A DNA stretch of 5,405 bases from Candidatus Tagabacteria bacterium CG09_land_8_20_14_0_10_41_14. GTDB lineage: Bacteria; Patescibacteriota; Minisyncoccia; JAHISW01; Tagabacteraceae. The stretch is taken from NCBI GenBank assembly GCA_002774055.1, contig PEZL01000044.1:1-5405 (forward strand). The letters are read 5' to 3'. The notes below the pieces were generated by a model that was not told the DNA's origin, did not search any database, and saw only the letters and a list, made by a program, of their open reading frames with translations. The translations under genes were made by a program, and so were the position numbers. Each line of letters starts with the position of its first letter. Positions within the stretch are counted from its first letter, which is position 1. Of the stretch, positions 1-5,317 are shown piece after piece.

Positions 1-594
1 TTCATCCACGTCAAAATTCAAAAAATCTTTCGCATTTTTATCATCCGCATTCACTATAATAATTTTCCTTTTCTTATTGGATTTCTCAAGCGTTTTAAAG
101 ATATGCAGTTTGGCCTTTTTATACTTCTCAAAACCTCCATGGGACTCAAGATGTTCCGGCGCAAGATTCGTAAAAATCATGGCGTCGGGCTTGATAAACC
201 TGTGGCGGGATTGCAAGGTACCCTGAGAAGTCATTTCCAAAAGGGCATACTGGCATTTTTCACGCACCGCTCGCCGTAAAAATTTCTGCAGAAAAAATCG
301 GCCGGGCATGGTCATTTTAAGTTCATTGCGCTCCGTCTCTCTTGCCACCTTAAAACGCAAAGTGGAAACAAGCGCAGTTTTATATTCGGCCTTTTCCAAA
401 ATGGCGTTAATAATCTCCAGTACGCTCGTCTTGCCCTTGGTGCCCGTCACTCCGACAATAAAAATCTTCCGCGAAGGAAAACGATAAACCAAAACAGCAG
501 TAAAAGACAACAGCCAGTGGTAAAAAGGCTGGAAGAACCTAAAAATTTTACCGGGTATCAACCTCCTGAAAAAATTTAATATTTTATCTAACAT
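1..594 (-). CDS. MurE-like Mur ligase, N-terminal part (cut by window edge)
   Basis: The first 198 codons are present and the C-terminus lies beyond the left edge. Mur ligases use ATP to add an amino acid to a UDP-MurNAc-peptide in the cytoplasm during peptidoglycan precursor synthesis. Seen in the sequence: a P-loop GVTGTKGKTS at residues 48-57; a LLEMTSQG stretch at 118-125 where MurE proteins have the EVSSH motif; FTNLAPEHLESHG at 141-153, matching the MurE pattern FTNL..DHLDYHG; and YKKAKLHIF at 158-166, where K162 aligns with the lysine that is carbamylated in MurE. The N-terminal substrate-binding domain is nearly absent: only about 45 residues, basic and hydrophobic, precede the P-loop. 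This short form is one I associate with CPR bacteria. The start is ATG at 594, without a Shine-Dalgarno sequence. It lies 24 bases after ruvA and is probably co-transcribed with it. The amino acid added (diaminopimelate, lysine or another) cannot be told, because the C-terminal domain is missing. Confidence 0.85.
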   Translation of the reverse strand, partial: MLDKILNFFRRLIPGKIFRFFQPFYHWLLSFTAVLVYRFPSRKIFIVGVTGTKGKTSVLEIINAILEKAEYKTALVSTLRFKVARETERNELKMTMPGRFFLQKFLRRAVREKCQYALLEMTSQGTLQSRHRFIKPDAMIFTNLAPEHLESHGGFEKYKKAKLHIFKTLEKSNKKRKIIIVNADDKNAKDFLNFDVDE

Positions 595-602
595 ATTTTA
601 TG

Positions 603-630
603 CTTCATGATTCATGCTTCATGCTTCATG
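603..630. repeat. 7-base tandem repeat at the ruvA/Mur ligase junction
   Basis: Four head-to-tail 7-base units occur on the plus strand: CTTCATG (603-609), ATTCATG (610-616), CTTCATG (617-623) and CTTCATG (624-630). Read on the coding (minus) strand the unit is CATGAAG. The last codons of ruvA, its TGA stop and most of the gap before the Mur ligase are made of this unit. Each copy contains an ATG, in shifting frames. The copy in frame with the Mur ligase (ATG at 615) is closed by a TAA at 600-598, so it does not extend that gene. Confidence 0.85.
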
Positions 631-1197
631 CATTTGCCTCAATGCTTTTTTAATTATATTTTCCGTGCCTTCTATGTCTCTCGGCAAATCCCTCAGCGCC
701 TCTCTGCTTTGTTTTAAGGAATAACCAAGCGCCTGAAGCGCCTCAATGGCCTCTTCCTCCTCTTTCAGGCCGCCTGCTTTTGTTTCCGCTCCTTTTAAGC
801 CAACTTTGTCTCTCAACTCCAAAACTATTTTTTCCGCCAGTTTTTTACCCACGCCGGATACTTTTGTAAGGTAAGAAACATCTCCAGAAGAAACGGCCTT
901 TTTCAAAACATCCAGAGGCGCCACGGCCAAAACAGCCAAGGCGCTTTTGGGACCGATGCCTGAAATCTGAATAAGACTTCCAAAAAATTCCAATTCGGCG
1001 TAATTCAAAAAACCATACAAAGCCATAATATTTTCTCTGACGTGCAAATGCGTCCAAATCTCCACTTTTTCACCTTTTCGCGGCAACTTTTTTTGTGTTT
1101 CAAAAGAAACAAACACGCGATAGCCAACGCCACCCACATCAACCAGTATAAATTTATCGGTTTTAAATTTAATTATGCCGGCCAACTGCGATATCAT
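619..1197 (-). CDS. ruvA: Holliday junction branch migration protein RuvA
   Basis: RuvA binds four-way DNA junctions as a tetramer and loads the RuvB helicase, which drives branch migration during recombinational repair. The 192-residue length is close to the roughly 200 of known RuvA proteins. The order of domains is as expected: an N-terminal OB fold (about 1-63, opening MISQLAGIIKF and closing ALYGF), two helix-hairpin-helix motifs (ISGIGPKSALAVL at 78-90 and VSGVGKKLAEKIV at 113-125), a charged linker (about 133-149) and a C-terminal RuvB-binding helical domain (about 150-190, EALQALGYS). The acidic pin, ED in E. coli RuvA (residues 55-56), reads E55-N56 here. The ATG start gives the normal family N-terminus; a weak GGA lies 5 bases upstream. 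It is divergent from rpsT and upstream of the Mur ligase. ruvB and ruvC are not in the window. Confidence 0.97.
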   Translation of the reverse strand: MISQLAGIIKFKTDKFILVDVGGVGYRVFVSFETQKKLPRKGEKVEIWTHLHVRENIMALYGFLNYAELEFFGSLIQISGIGPKSALAVLAVAPLDVLKKAVSSGDVSYLTKVSGVGKKLAEKIVLELRDKVGLKGAETKAGGLKEEEEAIEALQALGYSLKQSREALRDLPRDIEGTENIIKKALRQMHEA

Positions 1198-1219
1198 ACA
1201 TTTCCATATTAGCCCAATA

Positions 1220-1247
1220 TTGCATTTTTTAACATATCTGATAATAT
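1220..1247 (+). promoter_or_regulatory. Possible rpsT promoter
   Basis: TTGCAT (1220-1225) and TAATAT (1242-1247), with a 16-base spacer, form the best sigma70-like pair upstream of rpsT. Transcription would start near 1254, giving a leader of under 20 bases that fits the lack of a Shine-Dalgarno sequence. The -10 element would lie inside the palindrome at 1234-1257. A TTGACA at 1247-1252 looks better as a -35 box, but its -10 would fall on the start codon. On the minus strand, TAATAT at 1211-1206 is a possible -10 for ruvA, with only a poor -35. AT-rich sequence makes chance matches likely. Confidence 0.25.
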
Positions 1248-1257
1248 TGACAGATAT
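1234..1257. promoter_or_regulatory. 24-base imperfect palindrome, LexA-like core, between ruvA and rpsT
   Basis: The outer arms ATATCTG (1234-1240) and CAGATAT (1251-1257) are perfect inverted repeats. The centre AATATT (1243-1248) is itself palindromic about the same axis, so 20 of 24 positions obey the symmetry. The core reads CTG-N10-CAG, the spacing of the E. coli LexA box, and it agrees with CTGT(AT)4ACAG at 11 of 16 positions. It ends 14 bases before the rpsT start and lies 36 bases upstream of ruvA, so a bound protein could affect both promoters. It could instead form a hairpin in an mRNA leader. No regulator gene is in view, and binding by LexA is inference. Confidence 0.4.
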
Positions 1258-1271
1258 AAATAAAACTAATC

Positions 1272-1535
1272 ATGCCAATTACAAAATCCGCGAAAAAGGC
1301 CCTGCGCCAGTCCATAAAGAGGAAGAAACAGAATGTAAAAAGAAAAGACGATTTCAAAAAAAAGATTAAAGAAATCCGGAAACTTTTATCTTCAAGTAAA
1401 AAACAAGAAGCCGAAAAGCTGGTCCCCGGCGCCTACAAGGCGCTGGACAAAGCCGGCAAGAGCGGAGTGATAAAGAAAAACGCCGCCGCCAGAAAAAAAT
1501 CACGGCTGATGAAAGCAATTAAACTCTCAATATAA
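1272..1535 (+). CDS. rpsT: 30S ribosomal protein S20
   Basis: S20 binds 16S rRNA at the base of the small subunit body and helps early 30S assembly. The 87-residue length matches the family (E. coli S20 has 86). It is strongly basic. The N-terminal ITKSAKKALRQSIKRK pattern and the C-terminal AYKALDKAGKSGVIKKNAAARKKSRL region (roughly residues 54-79) are the S20 signatures. The product is expected to be three long helices. The start is ATG at 1272; no Shine-Dalgarno sequence precedes it. It is the only plus-strand gene here, divergent from ruvA and convergent with holA, overlapping the end of holA by 17 bases. holA next to rpsT in opposite orientation is, as I recall, also found in Firmicutes such as Bacillus subtilis, which supports both calls. 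No intrinsic terminator is visible after the stop. Confidence 0.97.
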   Translation: MPITKSAKKALRQSIKRKKQNVKRKDDFKKKIKEIRKLLSSSKKQEAEKLVPGAYKALDKAGKSGVIKKNAAARKKSRLMKAIKLSI

Positions 1536-2235
1536 ATCTCTCCAACCCGACGGCCAAATCGGCGGTACCATTTCTGTAATCATGATAAATCTGAACCAGC
1601 TCGCCTAAAAAACCGTCCAGCTCTTTCTCTTGGAATAAACCTGCGGCTCTTTTTGCCTTAGCCAAAACAAAAGGATGCAATTTTCGTCCCCCCCCTCTTT
1701 TAATCAAGCCCAAAACCTTCATCTGCCACAAAATCTTCCAAAAAACCTCCTCGCACGGTCCGCCTTTCATAATTATCCGTTGGTACAAAAACCAGGCCTC
1801 TTGTTTTTTTCTCAAAGCAACCAAATCCGCTACTTTAAACAACTCTTCGTCTTCCTTCTTCTTTTTAAAATCGGGTCTTGCCGCGGAATCAAATTTTTTC
1901 ACTTCCGCGTATTTCTTAATCTTTTTCAAAAAATCGTCTTTTATTTTTTCTTCCCAAAAAACAAAAACATTCCCGGAAGAACCAAGTATTTCCAAATTTG
2001 AAAGTATGTAATCGGCGGCGGCAAAATTCTGAAATAATCGCTTGGCCACCACAAGATTTTTATTCAAAAACAAGCTATCTGTTTTTAACAATCCGTTAAA
2101 AACCGACTCGGAAAAAGATTCCTCGTCCAAACGATGCAAAGAAAAAAAATTTTTGCCTTTCAAAAACCGAGCCATGAGTCTTTCCAAAAATTCATGGCTT
2201 TTATCTTTATCCGTACCGTATATCAAAAAAATCAT
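1519..2235 (-). CDS. holA: DNA polymerase III delta subunit, short form
   Basis: Delta opens the sliding clamp as part of the clamp loader. The 238 residues are far fewer than the usual 320-345. Visible parts: an N-terminal segment of the AAA-like domain (IFLIYGTDKDKS at 2-13; LVVAKRLF at 61-68; NVFVFWEE at 89-96) and a C-terminal collar domain (about 130-238: ELFKVADLVALRKKQEAWFLY, then LHPFVLAKAKRAAGLF at 186-201, typical of delta). The lid domain normally found between them seems to be missing, with only a lysine-rich link at about 112-130. No Walker A motif is present, which is normal for delta. The adjoining rpsT supports the call. The start overlaps the stop of the receiver gene by 4 bases (ATGA at 2235-2232), which suggests translational coupling. 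A run of eight G (minus strand, 1695-1688) encodes part of KRGGGRK and is a possible slippage site. Confidence 0.8.
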   Translation of the reverse strand: MIFLIYGTDKDKSHEFLERLMARFLKGKNFFSLHRLDEESFSESVFNGLLKTDSLFLNKNLVVAKRLFQNFAAADYILSNLEILGSSGNVFVFWEEKIKDDFLKKIKKYAEVKKFDSAARPDFKKKKEDEELFKVADLVALRKKQEAWFLYQRIIMKGGPCEEVFWKILWQMKVLGLIKRGGGRKLHPFVLAKAKRAAGLFQEKELDGFLGELVQIYHDYRNGTADLAVGLERFILRV

Positions 2236-2642
2236 AAATAATTTTTTCTGACGGCATCCCTCACTTTTTGCACTATTTCAGCCGGGGTAAAATTGGCCTT
2301 TATAAGATAATCAACAGCGCCGGCGGCCATGGCGCGATCCTGATCTTCTTTTTGGCCAAGATTGCTCAAAACAATAACCGGAATATCGCCCAAATTTGGA
2401 TCTTTTTTAATCATTTCCAAAAATCCGAAACCGTCAATCCCGGGTAAAATTAAATCAAGCAAAATAAGATGAGGTCTTTCTTTTTTTATAAGCTGCAGAG
2501 CTATCTGCGCGTCAATTGCTTCAAAAACCTTAAAACCTTCGGACGCCAACTTATGTGAAATAACCTTCCTTAAAAATTCATCATCCTCCACTATTAAAAC
2601 GGAAGTACCGCCCCCGGAAAAGATTTTATTCTTTTTTTCCAT
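2232..2642 (-). CDS. Single-domain response regulator (CheY-like receiver)
   Basis: This is a receiver that accepts a phosphoryl group from a histidine kinase, most likely the kinase encoded just upstream. All key residues are in place: acidic pair D20-D21 within VEDDE, phospho-acceptor D63 in LLDLILPGIDG, switch residue S93 in VIVLSN, aromatic Y112 and the conserved lysine K115. The 136 residues are almost wholly receiver, with a 14-residue glycine-containing leader and no DNA-binding or enzymatic output domain. The output must therefore be protein-protein contact or phosphotransfer. The LIKANFTPAEIVQKV ending is a form I associate with CPR receivers. The start is ATG at 2642 with no Shine-Dalgarno sequence, 32 bases after the kinase stop. 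The stop overlaps the holA start by 4 bases. Confidence 0.95.
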   Translation of the reverse strand: MEKKNKIFSGGGTSVLIVEDDEFLRKVISHKLASEGFKVFEAIDAQIALQLIKKERPHLILLDLILPGIDGFGFLEMIKKDPNLGDIPVIVLSNLGQKEDQDRAMAAGAVDYLIKANFTPAEIVQKVRDAVRKNYL

Positions 2643-2658
2643 ATAATAATTCTAATAC

Positions 2659-2676
2659 AAAAAATCTAAAAAATCT
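2659..2676. repeat. 9-base tandem duplication in the kinase-receiver gap
   Basis: AAAAAATCT occurs twice in a row on the plus strand (2659-2667 and 2668-2676). The second copy overlaps the stop codon of the kinase gene. It fills most of the 32-base gap before the receiver gene. It is probably a small slippage duplication in AT-rich sequence; no function is evident. Confidence 0.6.
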
Positions 2677-3940
2677 ACAACTTTTTTATGGGAATCGTGA
2701 AATAAAAGGCCGTTCCTTCTCCTTCTTTTGATTCAAACCAAATCTTTCCGCCGTGACTTTCCACAATATTTCTCGCCAGATAAAGTCCTAGACCGGTGCC
2801 TTCCGTTTGCATCCTGATCGCGTTGTCTCCACGGAAGAATTTACTAAAAATTCTTTTTTGCTGCTGTTGGGGAATGCCCACCCCGGTATCTTTTATGGCG
2901 ACCTTTACAGCATTTCCTTCAATGCTAGAAGTGATTCTCACCCGTCCTCTGACAGGAGTGTAATCTATGGCATTTTTTATTAAATTAGCGATGGCCATTT
3001 GTAATTTGAGGGAATCAAATTGCGCAATCAAGGGAACATCAGGAATATTACACTTAAGTTCAATCTTTTTCATATCGGCCTGTTGTTGGAAAGAATCAAC
3101 GGTCTCTCGTAAAAACTCGTTAAAATTTTGCTGGGTAAACTCAATTCCAAATTTTCCTTCTTCAATACGAGCAACGTCAAGAAGATCATTGACCAAATCT
3201 ATCATTCTTTCATTGATTTCATATCCCTTGGTCGCGAATTCGGACTGTTTGCTGGTCAAGGGGCCGAAATCGCCGTCTAACAGCATTTTTAAAATCCACT
3301 TGGTTGCTGAAAGCGGCGTGCGCAATTGGTGAGCAGCGATGGAAATGAACTCGGTTTTCGTGCGGGCAATTTGTTTCTCCCGACTAACATCATGCAGAAT
3401 GGCCATCAGACCGATTATTTCTTTTCCTTGAATTACTGAAGTGACGGTTACCTCAAAAAATTGGCCGGTCGGCTCTTTAAGATTCAGGTCATATTTTTGG
3501 CCTGTCCATTTTGCCGGCCGATCGATTAATTGAGAAAATTTGGATAAAACGGGGAATTGAGGATTTTCTTTTATTTTTCGTCCTTGTAACTGTCTTTCTT
3601 TTAAACCTAATATCTCTTCGGCTCGAGGATTAACCAAGGTGACTTTTTTATCCTCATCAAAAACAATCAGTCCGTCGGTTAAACTAATAAAGACGGCTCT
3701 AGTTTTGTTTTCCTCGGCCGCGATTTTTCTTCTGGCCTCTTCGACGTCTTCCAGCATATTGGTTAGAGCTTCTCGCAGTTCTTCCAATTCTTTAGTCCTT
3801 TTTTGTAATACTTCAAGCTCTTTTTCTCTTTTTTCTCTAGTTTCATTCAACACAAAGTCCCTTCTGATTAACATCTTGGCAACCCGATCCATTTCTTGAA
3901 GTTCCTTTTCTCTTTTTTGACTAATTTCTGAACGCTCCAT
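2675..3940 (-). CDS. Soluble PAS-domain sensor histidine kinase
   Basis: This is a kinase that autophosphorylates on histidine and passes phosphate to a receiver, probably the adjoining gene. No membrane segment or signal peptide is seen, so it should act in the cytoplasm. Numbering from the upstream TTG at 3991 (438 residues), the order is: a charged coiled coil (about 19-98), a PAS domain (about 99-203, with DGLIVFDEDKKVTLVNPRA), a HisKA domain with H221 in AAHQLRTPLSATKW, then an HATPase_c domain with N340 in the N box (NLIKNAIDYTP), D368 in DTGVGIP, the F box FSKFFRG and the G2 box GTGLGLYLA. All catalytic motifs are intact. I choose ATG at 3940 (421 residues, MERSEISQKREKEL), where the heptad region begins. 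TTG at 3991 would add 17 basic residues; neither start has a clear Shine-Dalgarno sequence. The sextet KREKEL recurs 28 residues apart (four heptads) in the coiled coil. The upstream FIST gene may supply the input. Confidence 0.95.
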   Translation of the reverse strand: MERSEISQKREKELQEMDRVAKMLIRRDFVLNETREKREKELEVLQKRTKELEELREALTNMLEDVEEARRKIAAEENKTRAVFISLTDGLIVFDEDKKVTLVNPRAEEILGLKERQLQGRKIKENPQFPVLSKFSQLIDRPAKWTGQKYDLNLKEPTGQFFEVTVTSVIQGKEIIGLMAILHDVSREKQIARTKTEFISIAAHQLRTPLSATKWILKMLLDGDFGPLTSKQSEFATKGYEINERMIDLVNDLLDVARIEEGKFGIEFTQQNFNEFLRETVDSFQQQADMKKIELKCNIPDVPLIAQFDSLKLQMAIANLIKNAIDYTPVRGRVRITSSIEGNAVKVAIKDTGVGIPQQQQKRIFSKFFRGDNAIRMQTEGTGLGLYLARNIVESHGGKIWFESKEGEGTAFYFTIPIKKL

Positions 3941-4016
3941 AATTATTGTCTTGTGCTTTATTTTTCTTTTTTGTAGCTGCTTTTTTATCAAAACTCTTTT
4001 TTACTATCCAAAACCC

Positions 4017-4034
4017 TTAAGCGATTGGGCTTAA
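4017..4034. other. Inverted repeat between the FIST and kinase genes
   Basis: TTAAGC (4017-4022) and GCTTAA (4029-4034) form a perfect 6-base-pair stem with a 6-base loop. It lies in the largest gap in the window (3941-4073), 39 bases after the FIST stop. On the minus strand it is not followed by a real T-run (AAGGGTTTTGG follows), so it is a weak terminator at best. It might instead be an attenuator, or an operator for the kinase-receiver-holA set. The rest of the gap is AT-rich with no clear promoter. Confidence 0.3.
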
Positions 4035-4073
4035 TCTTTAAACTTTTATTCTAATCTTTCTTTCTTAGTATTT

Positions 4074-5252
4074 TTATCCCAGAACCATCAAAGCCATGGT
4101 CTCGTTGTGCCAGACCGAAAAACATTCCGGCCCTAAAATTCCTGCCATGGGAGCTAGTTCTCCGTAAGTGTAAAAACCAATTAAAGGAACTTCTTTCCCC
4201 AGAACTTCTTGAATAACCGCAATCTCTTCTTCTTTTCTTGCTCCCAAGAGCTTACTTCGAGCCATGCAGTTAAAAACAAAAACCACTTTTGGCTTTATTC
4301 CTTTGAGTTGAGATAGGGCGTTTTCCGCCGCCTCTTTAGCCGCCTGAATAGCTTTGTCCGGATCGCCCAACATTAATCTAATTTCTGAACCTTCGGGAAT
4401 TTCTGCTGCACAAGTAATCACTCCCTTCTCATCGGCAATAACCACATCTCTAATTAACAATTCCGAACTTCCTTCAACACTCATTCCTAAAGGGTAAGTA
4501 TAGGCCATTCTGGCGATCGGTTTTTTAATTAATTCTTCGACCTTTTTGCCAAAGTAGTCTTCATAAATAGAAAGCGCCGGCCGATTGTTTATCTCAATCA
4601 GCTTTGCTCCTTCGGCTTTGGTAACTTTCATGGGTAAACCAACCGGTTCCCAGCCGTGCCGCACTCCTACCCCAAAAGAGAACTTCCCGGAAAGGCCGAG
4701 TCCGATCACGGCACCAGTCAAAACCCGGTCATTGTAGTACTGGTAAGTCTTTTTAAAAAGAAAGTCGTCTCCGGCCGCGCCCCCCATAATTGGAAAGTTT
4801 TTGCCAAACACTTCCTGAATCCCCCTGGGAATTGCCGCTCCATTTTCCGCTAAACCTTCGGTAATGGCCATAAACAAAGCGGTCTCTCTCTCGGCTTTTT
4901 TCTCAATCTCTTTAGCCGCCATTACTCCGGCTTTATGAGAATCTTTATCAGCTCCGGTTCCTAGTCCAATTGTAAAATCAATAGTATCTGAACTAAGAGC
5001 CATCACTGCCACGTGTTTTGAAACCGGACCCTCGCCGGTAATCTCCCCGGAATCTGAACATCCCACCAGGGGAATTTCTTTGGAAATTGACCTTACTCCG
5101 GCAAGCATTTCTTGTTGGTTATAACCAACCGTAGAAAAGACGATTATTAAATCGGCCTTGTGGTCAAGTTGAGCAAGAGCTTGCCGGCAGGCTTCGGCCC
5201 CGGCTTTGGTTCCGTCTAGATTGTTGCTTTTTCCTGTTGTCGCTTTTATCAT
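4074..5252 (-). CDS. FIST-domain sensory protein (FIST N + FIST C)
   Basis: FIST proteins are cytoplasmic sensors, often encoded beside histidine kinases or fused to signalling domains; small-molecule binding is proposed for the family. The 392-residue length is normal for a two-domain FIST protein. FIST N (about 30-225) shows PLVGCSDSGEITGEGP (61-76, compare GCSTAGEI), MGGAAGDDF (156-164) and ALFMAITEGL (125-134). FIST C (about 226-388) shows IYEDYFG (229-235), VFVFNCMARSKLLG (324-337), PLIGFYTYGELAP (356-368) and VWHNETMALMVL (380-391). It has no signal peptide, membrane helix or fused output domain. The start is ATG at 5252, overlapping a 15-base palindrome, with no Shine-Dalgarno sequence. 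It lies 133 bases upstream of the kinase on the same strand, so it is probably the sensory partner. Some FIST proteins (NosP) bind heme and sense nitric oxide while controlling a neighbouring kinase. The ligand here cannot be told from sequence. Confidence 0.93.
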   Translation of the reverse strand: MIKATTGKSNNLDGTKAGAEACRQALAQLDHKADLIIVFSTVGYNQQEMLAGVRSISKEIPLVGCSDSGEITGEGPVSKHVAVMALSSDTIDFTIGLGTGADKDSHKAGVMAAKEIEKKAERETALFMAITEGLAENGAAIPRGIQEVFGKNFPIMGGAAGDDFLFKKTYQYYNDRVLTGAVIGLGLSGKFSFGVGVRHGWEPVGLPMKVTKAEGAKLIEINNRPALSIYEDYFGKKVEELIKKPIARMAYTYPLGMSVEGSSELLIRDVVIADEKGVITCAAEIPEGSEIRLMLGDPDKAIQAAKEAAENALSQLKGIKPKVVFVFNCMARSKLLGARKEEEIAVIQEVLGKEVPLIGFYTYGELAPMAGILGPECFSVWHNETMALMVLG

Positions 5253-5265
5253 AATTTGAAATTAT
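5251..5265. promoter_or_regulatory. 15-base palindrome over the FIST start codon
   Basis: ATAATTT (5251-5257) and AAATTAT (5259-5265) are perfect inverted repeats around a single G at 5258. The left arm covers two bases of the FIST start codon (minus strand 5252-5250). This could be a repressor site, or could arise by chance because the gap 5253-5317 is almost all A and T. With a one-base loop it would not form a good RNA hairpin. Confidence 0.25.
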
Positions 5266-5317
5266 TTTTAATTTATAATTTATTTTTTGTCGACCTTTGG
5301 TATGGATTAGGATAAGA

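Noticed and set aside
562..567. AGGAGG on the minus strand followed directly by TTG, as an alternative start for the Mur ligase.
   Set aside because: The TTG has zero spacing from the motif, no canonical start lies at a usable distance, and the ATG at 594 is in frame and gives the expected N-terminus. The bases simply encode Arg-Arg.
1536..1580. Possible rpsT terminator formed by CCGA and TCGG after the stop.
   Set aside because: Only four pairs, no T-run, and the bases are needed to encode the end of holA.
1675..2001. Open frame of 108 codons on the plus strand.
   Set aside because: It lies wholly antisense to holA, with low-complexity composition (Phe, Leu, Asn, Lys), and is a shadow of that gene.
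2643..2648. TATTAT (minus strand) just before the receiver start, as a -10 box.
   Set aside because: It abuts the ATG, so transcription would begin inside the gene; no -35 element is in place.
3941..3991. TTG start at 3991 for the histidine kinase, adding 17 residues.
   Set aside because: The extra residues are basic and unlike the following coiled coil, and an ATG at 3940 begins exactly where the heptad region starts. It remains possible, as an AAAGAG lies just upstream of the TTG.
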